This document shows, one piece after another, positions 1 to 12,130 of a stretch of DNA of 64,000 nt. Where the stretch lies: NCBI RefSeq assembly GCF_000471905.2, contig NW_006499799.1, positions 1,072,286 through 1,136,285 on the forward strand, read 5' to 3'. This DNA comes from Amborella trichopoda (taxonomy: Eukaryota > Streptophyta > Magnoliopsida > Amborellales > Amborellaceae). A model generated the notes under the pieces. It was not told where the DNA came from, did not search any database, and worked only from the letters and a program-made list of their open reading frames with translations. Position 1 is the first letter of the stretch. Every line of letters starts with the position of its first letter. Both the position numbers and the translations under genes were made by a program.

Positions 1-70
1 CCATCTCAAAATATATTATTATAGGTCCACATTCTACATATACGGGCTTGGCCTCATAGAAACCAGATCC
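1..70. repeat. End of a Mutator-type MITE (window-edge fragment)
   Basis: The stretch reading CTACATATACGGGCTTGGCC then CATAGAAACC resembles the terminal region of the MITEs at 54,797-55,087 and 51,581-51,886, which have 9-bp target duplications. Only one end is inside the window, so no target duplication can be checked. The assignment rests on by-eye similarity to those copies. Confidence 0.5.
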
Positions 71-73
71 ATA

Positions 74-118
74 TATATATACACACACACACATATGTGT
101 GTGTGTGTGTGTGTGTGT
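74..118. repeat. Compound AT/AC/TG microsatellite
   Basis: A run of AT dinucleotides passes into AC repeats, then a CATATG turn, then TG repeats, so the tract can fold back on itself. It lies next to the MITE end at position 70. Confidence 0.9.
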
Positions 119-404
119 GGAAAAGAAAAAACACCTAAAATTGCCTATAGGCTTAGTGCTACAGTGTTTCTCCACTAACACGAATGTGCTATGCCAGTGG
201 CAGTACTTCGAACAGATCCACAACGGATGGTTCTGTTGTGATTTCTGCATGTTTTTGGACAACCACAGACATAGCATGTCCATTGCGTGCTATGTATGTG
301 GCGGTAGAAAAACGCATGCCATCTGATTTTTTCGAATGGCGATGAGCCTTTGGGCGAAATCACTCTAGCATTTCGCCCATAAGCATTGCATAGATACTTC
401 ATAT

Positions 405-775
405 GGAAAAAAATTATATAACAGCGCAACCTTAAAATGTAGGAATACAGTTGCACCTCAAAAATCCATCATGAATGGTTGTTTGGGTATTAGAAAACAC
501 TTTAACTAATCATTTTGATATCGAGATATATGAATATGAAAATAAAAAAAGATTTCAAGTCCACAAAATAGTGTTTCTTGTAACACATTATCTGGACCGT
601 TTATTTTCAATATTTTCATGTGTTTACAAATCTACTTAATTTTTTGGAGTTTAAAATTATACATTTAGAGATGAAAGTACATTCTCAAGTTATCCTAAGA
701 AATTTTTATATCTAAATTACATTTATGATAAAATTTAGAGGTATGCCTTAATTGATTGTTAAAGGTTGCGCCTTA
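405..775. repeat. Diverged MITE copy (GCGCAACCTT terminal repeats)
   Basis: The left side carries GCGCAACCTTAAAATG and the right side carries AAGGTTGCGCC, which are inverted relative to each other. The interior matches the element at 52,634-52,922, including the shared phrases on the CATTATCTG(G/A)ACCGT segment and the TTTATGATAAA(A/G)TTTAGAGG segment. That second copy has a clear 9-bp target duplication; here the outer ends are too diverged to find one. Coordinates are approximate. Confidence 0.55.
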
Positions 776-2780
776 AGGTGGTAATGACATTTTAGAAAAG
801 ACTTTACCCAACATTTCATTTCACCTTGGGAAAACCCCACTCACTACAAATTATAACAACATAAATACAAGAGTCTTGAACAACTATACTATTATAATTC
901 GAGCATAATTTTTTACAATTTGAATGAAATAAAAGGGAACAAAAAATAAAGACTAAAGTAAATGTGCATGAGCTTAAAGTATCCAACGGAAACCGATTTC
1001 ATAATAACCACCATGCAAAAAACCACTATGTTATAAGCACAACCCTTTACTATCACTGACTCTCGATAGCACAAGAGTGTATGGTTTCGATCTAATCTCT
1101 GGAAGCAAATATCAAAATTCCCATCTCGTATACATCCCAAAAACATCTTAAGACTGGGCATAGGACCAACTCAAGCAAATGGAGAGAATTCAGGGCTCAA
1201 ACAGGTTCGAAACACATTAGTTTCGGTCCTAGACTTCGGTTCAAAGGTCCTAACCACTATGTGATCAAGGGCACTAATATCGGTGCATGGAGTCTAAGGA
1301 AAGCACATTGTTATACTTTTAAGTTAGCAATTTCCAGCAACATAGAAGTCTCAAAAGTTTGTACAAAATAGCATAGGAACTATGTCAACAAAACACAAAA
1401 AGAAAAGCTGCACTACAAAATAAATTTCATGTGAGAGAGAGAGATGCTTACTGTTATGATGAAAATATAGAAGCATATGGTTGACATGTCATCAGCCAAA
1501 CGTGGATTGAATGGTGCGTGATCAAGTTCCAAATACCATGCTTGATCATGGGATAGAACCGTGAAATGGATGAGTCCATTAAGGATTTTGGAGATGGTAT
1601 TGCAAATGGATACAAGGGAATTTCCAGCAACATTACTTGAACATAACAGCACACAAAAATGGCTCAATAGCAACCATCATAAAATGGATGGTGTGTGATG
1701 AAGCTTATGACACAAAGGGATTCATCATGGGTCATGGGCTTATCAACTTTTAAGGGTAGGCAACTCAAGTGGAGGGCTTTGAAGTGGAAGAGAGATGAGA
1801 ACGAGGAGTGGGGCGTAAGGCCTTATAGATGAAGAAGTCAATGAGAAAAATACACACACTTGGAGCCAAAGGGAAGAAGTCTTATTTAAAGGCATTTCTT
1901 GTGGGTTCATATCTTAGATTAGATATCAACCACTTATAGAGTAATCCAAAGGTTAAGAGAGATTGAAATCCTAACCTAGCTAATCATCATTGATGACTAT
2001 CACATGGATGGTGATTAATATCATACCCTTATCACCATAACCACATACAACTTTACACACTTTCAAAAATAGCAAATGTAAAAACCCTAATTTTAAAAAT
2101 CATTGAATCTCCACCATTCAATCTTTAAGCATAAATCACAACCCTTAAAAAAGGATCTCCAACTCAAATTCCAAAAGAGGGTGGCAAGCCACCCATTACA
2201 TACGGATTGGAGTTGCCTGATTGAAACGCAAGCTGCATGTGGTGTCTTTCATGTGAAGCTACGAGATGTCACTTTCAAAGGAGGGAACATGTCATATGTT
2301 TGTTTACTTATCTCCTTCACACCAAAGAGAAGCTCCCAAGTCAAATCTCAAAGTTTAAGCAAATCACATAATTTGGTGATTAAATAACTCATAGAACAAT
2401 GAAATCTCTACACTCACACATATGAGCACAAACAGGCCACCACACATGTACTTCACATTTGTGTCATAAACCATATTACACTTATCCATGTTATGTCTTA
2501 TATCCAAACAAAGTTCACACACCAAGTTTTAGGCTTTCCATATCATGCCCATAGGGTGATGATATAGCTGCCCTATAGGATGCATGTGTGTCACACATTG
2601 GCCATTTACGACACGTTATATGTACGGACATCCTTACTTGGAATTACTACATAATAATTTGTCAAATCATTTTCCTTTGAAAATTCTAAAAAATCATATA
2701 AAATTATGATAAATCTATTTTCACTATTTCTTATCAAAACATTAGGGTATGGTACTTCTACTAATCTAGGGTGGAAAAAT
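776..2780. other. No recognisable gene
   Basis: Short open frames occur on both strands, but none shows a known domain or a plausible exon structure. The sequence is moderately AT-rich. It may be old transposon remains, but I see no terminal repeats, primer-binding site or coding motif to support that. Confidence 0.5.
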
Positions 2781-2899
2781 TTGAGTCCCCTGGTGGTCGG
2801 GTTGTATGGTACTCAATTAGGCTAGACCTGAAAATCTAATCAAATTTTTAGAGCAACCCAACAGGTACCTATGCTTCACTTACTTTAGCCCAAACTTGA

Positions 2900-3426
2900 G
2901 GGGACGTATCAAAGCTAGTCGATAGTTAAATGGACCTCAATATTGCTCAATGGATTAAAGGAGCCCCCCAAGGACATGCACCCTTGCGGATGCGGGGGTC
3001 CTCTCTCAGCACGCATGCAGAGTTCTAATCGGCGGATCTTACTGTATCAAAATGGCTTTCTAAAATGTGACTGTTTGTGCACAAGCTATAAGCAAGCTGC
3101 ATATGTCAGGGACTTTGGGCTTATACTCACACAAACCTATACAAAACACACATATATATATCACAAACTGAGATCCACTAATCCCCAAGACCTAGCTCAT
3201 ACAATATGAGGCGAAACTAATCCTATTAATCCTGACTTGAGGAAAAACTCTAAAACTTCTCGGTTTACACTAAGCTCCAAGGACCTCGCCTCAATAAAAA
3301 ACAAGGTTATTTTGATCTATTCAGATCCAAGTACGCAAACAGTCTGGTGACCACTGGTCACTCCCATTGTGACTCAAAACAGTACTAACATTACACATAA
3401 AACCTTAAAAGGCCGTATATCCAACA
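2900..3426 (-). mobile_element. 3' LTR of a minus-strand copia-type retrotransposon (partial)
   Basis: On the minus strand a polypurine tract, CCAAGTGGAAGAA (3,427-3,439), is followed directly by TGTTGGATATACGG, the arrangement that marks the start of a 3' LTR in Ty1/copia elements. The first ~170 bases of the LTR recur on the plus strand at 48,370-48,560. The other end of this LTR, given here as 2,900, is a guess. No copia coding motif is legible upstream on the minus strand. Confidence 0.5.
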
Positions 3427-3801
3427 TTCTTCCACTTGGCCTTTTAAGGCATAGAGAGAATTATTACACAAATATTCTTTCTTAGATCCTCATGTCAGTA
3501 ACTCATTGTGCTCTCATTATTCACATACAAGCAACACGATGCTCTTGGGAAATATTATGTCCATAGACACTACTATGCCATATAATCATGTAAATTCTCC
3601 CCTCCACCCCGCATGCCTTATTTAAAAGCTCTCAATTTTATCATGTACTTTCAATCTCATGCCCCGTACATGCCTATTAAAAACATTAGGTGTCGATCCC
3701 TTCTCATAGGCTCCGCATGCATTGCCTCAGCAGGTACTTTAGCCAAATCAACCTCACCGTCCTAAAATCTAGCCATAGTCTATAGAATATGCTATAAGGC
3801 T

Positions 3802-4785
3802 ATGACTATGCTTTGTCCGAATATCAAAAGGATTGATGAAAGGAGACAAACAATATTTTTCCAAACTAATGTAGGGAAATCCAATTTAATAATCCCCAAA
3901 ATATTGCCAGAAATGAAATTCGGTTACTTGATAGGTGGAACCTACAAAATGAGGTTCAACCAAGACCTCTTGAAAATAAGGAGGTTGCGCAAATAATTGA
4001 AAATGATAATGCAGAAGTTGAGATCCAGTTTACCCCACTAAGAAGAGTAAGGATAAATATAGTTGATGGTCGTACTAGGATTCCCTCCAGAGTTCCATGC
4101 TCTTCTATCCCTCAAAGTGAGCATGAAAAAGATCATGAAAGGATAATTTTAGAAGGAATCAGGACTACTTATGGACAATTCTAAAGACCCTATTATAGGG
4201 TAGAAACTCCTGCATCCTCAAGATATCAGGAAGAACCAATAAATCCTACTAATCATACCTTCTCAGATATTGAGTAAAGAAGGAATATTTGAAATGGATA
4301 GAATGGCTATAAAAAAGGACTTTTACTCTGAAGAAAATAGGGAAATAAGGACATGGTACCATAATGAGTTTAAAAAAAAGCTCAGGATCAAATTTTATGA
4401 AGAATTTATAAAATTTGTACCAGAAAAAAGAATTAACATAAAATTCTTTGAATGGTTAGACTACTTCTTAAAAGGCTAAGGAATCCAGATTCCTAAATTC
4501 AAAAAAGAATTAAACAAGGTAGAAAAGCAGTTCCAAGTCTTTACTACCAAAGATGGGAAAGAAATCCATCCTATCCACCCTCTTAAAGTACCTCTGAATA
4601 TTAAAGGGGTCAGAGTTGTTCTAGTATATATGAATCAGACTGCTATTGTAGAAAGCATAAATCATGTTATTGAACAAAAAAATTATACAAATCGATATTT
4701 GAAATGCTTAGATAAACAAGTTTCAAGGATAGAACTTATGATTAGTAAAGAAGATACCAAAAAACAAAAGCCTTAAAATCAATGT
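3802..4785 (+). pseudogene. Endogenous pararetrovirus (Caulimoviridae) fragment, ORF1-like
   Basis: The region translates in pieces across frames. The longest open stretches are 3,802-3,993 and 4,270-4,476, and the reading continues past a stop to about 4,774. The pieces resemble polyprotein segments found in plant endogenous pararetroviruses, between the movement-protein and coat-protein regions. Recognisable parts are a DLLKIRRLR stretch, a KKDFYSEENRE stretch followed by an aromatic FFEW motif, and a VFTTKDGKEIHPIHP stretch leading to a helical C-terminal part. Several stops and frame changes break it, so it is not a working gene. It ends at 4,790, where an unrelated repeat begins. The family placement comes from remembered sequence character, not a search. 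Confidence 0.6.
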
Positions 4786-4790
4786 TATAC

Positions 4791-5371
4791 GTCATTTTTT
4801 ACACACCTCAGCCCTTCAAAGGAAGAGAGTAGGCTATAGCCCAGTCATCGCAGCGCACAAGACATAGCCGCACAGAAAACAGTAGCCGTGGAAGAAATAA
4901 GCCTCGAATAAAGATGACCAAAGCCTTATCCACGCCATCGCGTGTATAGGAGTCGGATAGGAATGCCAAGCGACCATTGTCATCTTCCAAGAAAACGGAA
5001 GGGGGCCCAAGCTCAAACGAACCAACCTAGTGGCCCTAAGCCTAGACCATCACGAAGTAGGGCAGAGGTACGACTTCCACCGTACGGCCTCACTGAACCA
5101 GTCGACGACCATGGCGATCTCCGTCCACTCCTCGTTGAGCTTGCAACTCCTTACCTGCACTTGGAAGAGTAGCAAAAGCCTCTGACACCCACAAAAAACT
5201 CCGACAAAATCCTTCCCTCTGACGAACAAGAGTGAAATACAAGCCTCCCCCACGAAAAAAGAAGAAAAGACGGCCTAAATCCATGGATGTCAGAATCTTT
5301 AGAAAGAAATCTTAGCCCCTTGCAGTGAGATCTCAGCCACACAAAAGCTGGTACCAAGAAAGGAACACTAG
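4791..5371 (+). repeat. Direct repeat copy 1 (partner 24,312-24,931)
   Basis: This segment and 24,312-24,931 read alike in the same orientation, for example GCGCACAAGACATAGCCGCA and GGAAGAAATAAGCCT in both. Copy 2 has about 31 extra bases after AAGATGACCAAAG. The copies diverge sharply at the left at CATTTTTTA(C/T)(A/G)CACCTCA and at the right after AAGAAAG(G/C)AACACT. Long minus-strand frames here are shared only because the copies are related. Confidence 0.8.
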
Positions 5372-5500
5372 TTAGGTGCCTCGATCTCGCCCTCTCAGGT
5401 TTCTGGGGAGCCCAAGATTTGAGATCGGTCTCTCAGAACCTTGCTCGAGAGCAAGGGTCGGTTTACCAACCGATGAGATAGGAATTGAAGGTGAGTTTGG

Positions 5501-5541
5501 GACTTACTCAGGCTGGCTTGCATGAGCGCCCCCTTAGATCA
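5501..5541 (-). promoter_or_regulatory. Leader module with splice-donor-like site, arm 1
   Basis: On the minus strand GATCTAAGGGGGCG (5,541-5,528) is followed about 20 bases later by TGAGTAAGTCC (from 5,510), which resembles a strong 5' splice site. The same pair occurs at 22,979-23,018, 25,996-26,053 and, more diverged, 46,665-46,719. Confidence 0.5.
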
Positions 5542-6798
5542 CGAAGAAAGCCCCCCAACTACTTTAGGTGGTTCACAATCACCTCCCTTGACCAACAATC
5601 CTCTTGCTTTCTGCACAACACTTCTATGGTTAATTTGTAAGACAAGTGGGTCAGAAAGAACCACCATTGTCTTAGGGCAATATACATTCATACGAGAGGG
5701 CGATGAAGCATAAGGTTCAAATAAAGATAGAAAAGGGAAGAAAAACTCAACAAAGAGGCACGACTAGCATGGCAATCGAGAAGTCATCAACTCGGAGTGG
5801 TAGCAAGACGGGCATGGTTCTCAAGACCAGCACGACAGCAATACTACTTGAAACCGAGACTAATATGGCAATGCTAGGATAAGTCTACCCTCAGTCAAGT
5901 GAGAAGAGAGAATAAAATGAAAAGAAAACAAGAGACGACAAATAAATGGGGTCCCGACGGTGCTAGGCGTTGCCACTCACAACCGTGGAATAGCAGTGTC
6001 GTGGCCCTTAGGCAGCGCTTGACACTACTGCTCATGGCTAGAGAGTGAGAAATGAACTACAAGTGGTGCTAGGCATCGCCGTTGGTAACAAAGGAGACAA
6101 CACGCTCCCATGCAGGAAGCAATAGTCTTTGATGAAGCGCACGGCGATAGTCCTTCGTAAAGCATGAGACGGTAATCCTCATGAGGCGCACGACTATAGG
6201 CATGGGACGTCAGAAAGACGGCGATAAGCACCGCATATGCGAAGGAAGCTCACAGACAGTAGTAGAAGTTGCTGAGGTCTCTAGCGAGCAACGAAGATAT
6301 TGTTGTCTACTATAAACGCGTGACAGAGAAGGACTCTTGTGGGCGACAGCAAGTTCCGTCGTCTGGGTTCTTCACTAAGACATAGAAGCTACGTCTGTGG
6401 ACGGCAATAGGCAATGCTATCTACAGGCCTCACTAGGAGACGGAAATAGAAGAACATAAGGAGAAGGAGACTCGCGCATGGAGCTGCCATCGCTATGCGC
6501 GACCTATGTAACCTCAGGGGAGGCATGCACGACACTATCACTGCCATGCATGACCCCTACGAAGTACTCAGACGGAGAAGGAGGGGGGAAGAGAGGAAAG
6601 AAGAGAGAGAAAAGAAGACAAATAAAAGTAGAGAAAGAAGATTTCTCTCGAACCTAAGGGTACCAGTCAAAAGTTTCTCTCACCTCACTCTCTCTCTCAA
6701 ACGTGACCCAACAATGAGAAGAAAGAGAAACTTGTATTAAGTAAAAACTTTCTCTTTTTTGAAAGGTTGAGTCCTCTAGTGCATACAATGCTGGTATG

Positions 6799-6806
6799 TA
6801 TATATA
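6799..6806 (-). promoter_or_regulatory. TATA box, arm 1
   Basis: TATATATA on the minus strand lies just downstream of a CATCCACCCATG stretch, the same context as the TATA boxes at 21,865 and 25,487. No transcription start is known. Confidence 0.5.
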
Positions 6807-8499
6807 GAAATTGCCCCAAACATGGGTGGATGATCAAAAGTAACCCTAATTGCTAGAAATTACGATTAAATTGAATTAAAAAAATTAGATAATAGGGAAA
6901 AAAGACATATTTACTCCTTCCTAACAATTCATGGAATTCTAGAACAGTCCTTGTGTTGCTCTAGAACTTATGTGATCTTGCATGGCTGATCCGAGGTCAT
7001 TTTGATGCTTGGTTGATCGTAAGGTGATTGTTTTCTTGTAGGGCTTGACATGGCGATCTATTTGATACCAACTTCGAGCCATGGATCGTGTTTTTAGTGC
7101 ACGATCATGTAACTTGAAATTTGAATAGATCTTGAAACTTCGGATCGATAGTGTACTCATTCCTTGATGTTTTTCAATGATTTCTTCCTTGAATTACATT
7201 AAGCATGCCTTTACCATCGTGGGCCAATAAACACAGCTCGATTTCGTGCCCGAATGAAGATTTTGTAACTTTGGAATTTTGGCTGGAATCTAGAATTTCG
7301 GTGATGCAGTTTGCAGTCGCTTGGTCGACTTTGTGTGCAGAATTCGACCGTTCATCACATACGGGGTTCATGTCAGTGATAGCACGAGACCTTATGTAAA
7401 TGATGGAATTGGTCTTGCGATGATCGGGATCGCGAACGGCGTGATCTGACCACTTGAGCGAGGAACGATGCTGTTGAATTTCCTGCACTTTTTTCACATA
7501 TCAACAACTTCTCTCTAGTTTTTCTTCGTGCTCGAGTGTCATCACGGAGCGTGCCACATATCGAATTGCTCGTCTTGACTAGGCAAACATGCTTACCAAA
7601 TTTGAGCACGATCCGACCTGGGACATGTGAGATATGAGCATTGAAATTCATTGGTCGTGACTGTCCCTTCCATGGCATGGAGTTGCAGGGTGGACGCACG
7701 AGAATAGCGTGTGGTCCCTCCTATTTCACTCTTTTACCAATAACTTCTGCCTAGAATGTCTGTTCAGACTAAAATTTGACCCCTATGGGTTTTCGACCAT
7801 GTCGGATTCAATGGTGGTGGTCCCACAATGATTTGAGATACCAAAAATGTAGCTCTAGTTATAGGTCATTTCAGGGTGCTAGAGGCTGATTCTACTGGAA
7901 CTGTTTCTCAATCTGCATTGCCTTAGACATATCGGACTACAACGAAAATTGGTAGAAGACTTTTGAGAGATCTTATGAAGATCTTAGCCTATTCCAAGGC
8001 TATTCTAAGACTACCAAAATTTCCACTGTTTGCAAGGCTTTATTGAGTGGGGGCCCCATGTTACTAAAAAAAACCTTCCAACAGCATGGCCCTCCAAATG
8101 TTGTGCTTCGAGAGAATCAAGAAGTGCAATCATTTAGCAAGTTTGTAGGATCTTGTTGAAGTCCTCACCCTCAGTGGACTATTTGTGATTTTGAACTGTA
8201 AGGCTTTTGTAGGGGCCTCGTCGGATAGAATCAGGTCTTTTATGAAGGCCAAATGCTATGAACCTTAGGTCGGCATTGTTCGCTGCTACACCAGGTTTGC
8301 TTTTGATGCTCAGGGTATCTATGTAGGTCCCGTCTAGCGGGGTCCAGTCGGGGGATTCAGACCCATCGGGATTTTGGTGAGGCATATCCTGAAGCCTGTG
8401 GTAGGTTAGACCCAGGCTTTATCAGTTCCTTGCCTTCATGATGGTTCTTAGAAATTTCAATGGGATTTTGGTTATTTTCCTCACCCTCAAGGACTCTCT

Positions 8500-8910
8500 T
8501 ATTGTTGTTGAACTGGGGAGATCTTATGTGGCTCTCACTCCCTGATGAGCCATGTTGAAGAGTGGGGGATCTTATGCGACTCTCACACCCTGATGAGCCA
8601 TGATTGTTGGGATATCTTATGAGACTCTCACTCCCTGATGAGCCATGTTGAAACGTCGGGGATCTTAATCGGCTCTCATCCCCTGATGAGCTATGATGGT
8701 TGGGAGATCTTATGCAGTTCTCACGTGGGGGATCTTATGTGGCTCTCACCCCTTGATGAGCCATGGTGGTTGGGATATCTTATGTGGCTCTCTCTCCCTA
8801 ATGAGCCATGTTGAAACGTGGGGGATCTTATGCGGCACGCACCTCCTGATGAGCAATGATTGTTGGGAGATCTTATGCGGCTCTCACTCCCTGATGAGCC
8901 ATGTGGTCTT
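8500..8910. repeat. Tandem array, ~45-50 bp units, arm 1
   Basis: About eight imperfect units contain GGGAGATCTTATG, then GGCTCTCACTCCCTGATGAG and CCATG. The inverted counterpart, with about six units, is at 19,885-20,165 in arm 2. Unit length and number differ between the arms, as expected for a slipping minisatellite. Confidence 0.85.
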
Positions 8911-9329
8911 GCGATTGGATGCTAGCTTTTGAGGATTTTAGGATTGTGACTCTTTGGAGATTGAATATCGATTGAGGCAGTGGTCGTGCGTCAGCCTATC
9001 TTGTATGTCCAAGCACCCTTTTGTAGGTTTTCACTTGAACAGGGGAAGTGACACCGTGAAGACGGTTTTCACCAACTTCTGTTATTTTTGGGCTCTTTTA
9101 CCCATGACCTGCGGTCATCTCCACCCTTTTCATATGTTTTTACTCATGATGCCCTTTTGGGGTTTTCACCATGCCTTGATTTTGTTTTCCACAATAGTCT
9201 CTTACTCATGGTTTCGTGACTATGCTCGTCCATCATTTTTACTCGTGGCGTTCCCTTGTTCGGTGTATACTATGCCCGTTTTTTTTATGTGAAGGTGTAT
9301 TTAGACTCATGCCTTTGAACCTGTGCGAA

Positions 9330-10911
9330 GCCTTTTAACGTCATGCGGCCAGAACGTGCACTATAGTTTAAGGTCATACAGCTAGACCGTAGTGGTGGTG
9401 AATGGCAGTTTGTGGAGGCCATAGAGTGAGCTTAGTGATGACTTTGACTCACTTGGGAAGATGGCATGAAGTTGCCTTGTGAAGAGTTTATGATGGATGG
9501 ATGGTGAGTGAAAAATGGTGACCCACTAGCTGGCGGTGAGTATGGCTCGCCGGAGGGTTCACCGTTTGGTGAGCATGGGTAAGACTCACTAAAGGAAAAT
9601 ATGGTAATGATGGTGAAGGTGGTGCGCGCACACAAATGGACCGGCTAGGGAAGGCATGCGTAAAAATGCACGTAAAAGGTGTGTGTGCATATGTAGGCTC
9701 ACTAGGGAGAAAATGGAGGTGGTATGCGCACACGAACAGGTCCATTAGGGAAGACGTGCTCGAAGATGTAGGTAAACGGTGTGTGCGGGTATGTGGAGGC
9801 ATCTTAAGGACATGCGTCCTGGACCTGGGCAAAGCAGTTTAACGTCATGCGGTCAGGACGTGTACTATAGTTTAAGGTCATACAGCTGGACCATGGTTGT
9901 GCAGTTTAAATTCATGCAACTAGGACCATGCAGTTTAAGGTCGTGCAATGAGACCTCCGTTACAGTTTAAGGTCATATAGTTTGAACCATGGCTATATAG
10001 TTTAAGGTCATGTAGCTTGGACCAGGGCTGTGCAGTTTAAGTTCATGCAGTATGGACCAGTATGTGGGTCGACATGTAGGTAAAGTTAAATGGGGGATGT
10101 GTTGTGGATAACAATCTGACGCCATGGGGATAGAGATAGTTAAGGCTATACACAAGTGAGAGGTTTAGATAGAGATGGCAGCACTCGAGGGGTGGCAGAC
10201 GGACGTGACTTCACCGGGGATTAGGAGGTCCAGTGTGACCTCTTGGAGATAATGAGCAATGGCATGCATGTGACTTTGTTGAGGATGATAGTTCAGAGCA
10301 CAGATGAGCCTCGTGAGGGTTGAGAGGGATAAGAAGGACCCTAAACTCCCTGGGGATAGTGGGTCGTAGTAAGACATGACTCTTATTGGGATGTTGGTGT
10401 GAAATAAACCCATTAAGGGTTAAAGGGGTAGGTATGACTCTTGCACACATCTAACTCCACAGGGGATGTTGATGAAATACCCTTTCAGCGAGGAGGTGTT
10501 CTCTCTGTCGATTGGAGTTGTGCATATGGACCCTTTGTCGTGTTGTGCATTACAGTTTTAGGGTAGCTTGGACCATGGCTATGTACTTTAAAGTCATGTG
10601 GCTAGGACCGTGCAGTTTAAGATCGTTCAACTTGACCTTCGCTACAGTTTAAGGTCGTATAGTTTAGATCATGGATGTGCAGTTTAAGGTCATGCAACAT
10701 GGACCGTGGTCGTACAATTTTGAGTCGTGTGACAAGGACTATGCAGTTTAAGGTCGTGCAACTAGACCTTCGCTACAGTTTAAGGTCATATAGTTCGAAT
10801 TGTGGTCGTACAGTTTTGAGTCGTGCGACAAGGACTATGCAGTTTAAGGTCATACAACTAGATCACTGCTACAGTTTAAGGTCATATAGTTTGGACTGTG
10901 CAGTTTAGGGT
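9330..10911. repeat. Tandem CAGTTTAAGGTC array, arm 1, with a non-repeated insert
   Basis: Units of roughly 35-45 bp carry CAGTTTAAGGTCATGCAGCT followed by a GGACCATGG-like spacer. The array is broken between about 10,060 and 10,500 by non-repeated DNA, which has a counterpart at about 18,500-18,840 in arm 2. The inverse array in arm 2 lies at 17,880-19,080. Confidence 0.85.
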
Positions 10912-11894
10912 TGTCACGAACCCGCCCCCAACCACCATACCTTACACAATGATGAATGATCGAGCACGGGTTCGTGATCCAAAGTAACGGTCGTCATTCA
11001 GGTAGGAGTGGACTCAACGCCTTTATTTTCAGTAATCGAGCAAACAATGGAATATAACTAGAACAAAAACCCAACTAACAGAAGAATAAGGAAAAACTCC
11101 ACACAACAAAATTCATAATATAAAAATCTTCCAAAATATTGCATTCAGTTCGGGGCACCTAGGCCCAAAATTACACATATCCACCAAGAACAAAACAAAA
11201 CCAGGGCCAAACAGCCCAAATATAAACAAGGTCTAAGCACCTTCTTCAAAAACACATGCCTCATCGTCCAGCCGCCAAACACAAACTTCCAGCCCTGCAT
11301 TTGTCGCTATCAATCTACAAGGAGAGGAGAAATAATGGGATGAGCTATACAGCCCAATACGCAAGTCTAGTGTCATGCATCTGTGGTGGTTCTATTCATG
11401 TGTCAAAAAAATACAGCTCATCAATATAAAGTCATAGTTTAGCATATATGCATATCAGGTCAAGGCAGCAAATATGAACATTTCATTTAAGCGATAGTTA
11501 CCTTTGAAACGATGTGATCATAGGCATTCAGTTAGTGAAATCATTAATTATCCAATCATTATAATACTAAAAATTCCTTATATAGAAAATCAATTCTTAA
11601 CAACTCACTCCCTAAATCACCTACTCCCACAGTAGAGGCCCTATCCACCAGGCTAAGCCAATCCCGTTGCTTAAGACCTCTACCATCGTACAGGAGGGAG
11701 GGTAATGACAAGTGGGTTAATCCACTTCATAATGCCCTCAACACACACACACAATCCCCAACATACATTGGGGGTTCGATAGGCCCTTACCTTGCAAGGT
11801 GTCAATCATTCATTTCATAAATCTAGGGTGCAACCCTCTATCCTCTCCCTTAACTCGTTCCTATCATTATGTAGGTTAGGGGATATGCTAGCAT

Positions 11895-12130
11895 CTTTTT
11901 TCTACTACCGATGAGTGTCCCATCGCATAGCACGCAATATTATAGTAGTATCCACTACCGGTGAGTATCCCATCGTGTGGTGGTCAATATCAACATAAGC
12001 ATTGGCCATTAATCACAATATCGCAACAATATCCACTACCGGTGAGTGTCCCACCGCGTAGTGGCCAATTCGTCATAGTATCATAACAATATCCACTACT
12101 GGTGAGTGTCCCACCGCGTAGTGGCCAATA
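11895..12130. repeat. Four imperfect repeats inside the chromovirus LTR
   Basis: Each unit carries CCACTACCGGTGAGTGTCCC followed by an (A/C)CGCGTAGTGG-like end. Each unit is itself partly palindromic (CCACTAC ... GTAGTGG). Spacing is irregular, about 55-80 bp. Confidence 0.8.

Larger units (their letters stand above)
5372..10911 (-). repeat. Arm 1 of a large inverted repeat (retroelement LTR/leader-like)
   Basis: Read on the minus strand, this segment matches ~18,110-23,185 on the plus strand over most of its length. The shared order is tandem CAGTTTAAGGTC units, a GATGAGCCATG array, a conserved non-coding stretch, a TATA box, a leader and a GATCTAAG(A/G)GGGC module. The organisation (long upstream part, TATA, leader, splice-donor-like site) suggests an LTR or promoter/leader of a retroelement, but no TG...CA ends or primer-binding site could be fixed. 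The inner end coincides exactly with the chromovirus LTR boundary at 10,912. Divergence is substantial, so the arms are unlikely to be a recent duplication. Confidence 0.75.

Noticed and set aside
4808-5357. Overlapping minus-strand frames as a host gene (also seen at 24,341-24,978)
   Set aside because: They recur only because the DNA is a direct repeat. No domain, splice pattern or codon bias supports coding.
6939-7160. Frame conserved between the arms (partner 21,423-21,746) as a gene
   Set aside because: It lies upstream-of-leader in the repeat, just downstream of no start context. Conservation equals that of the surrounding DNA, and no known domain is seen.
11895-12130. CRISPR-like array
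   Set aside because: Units are irregular in spacing, spacers are similar to each other, and the context is a plant retrotransposon LTR.
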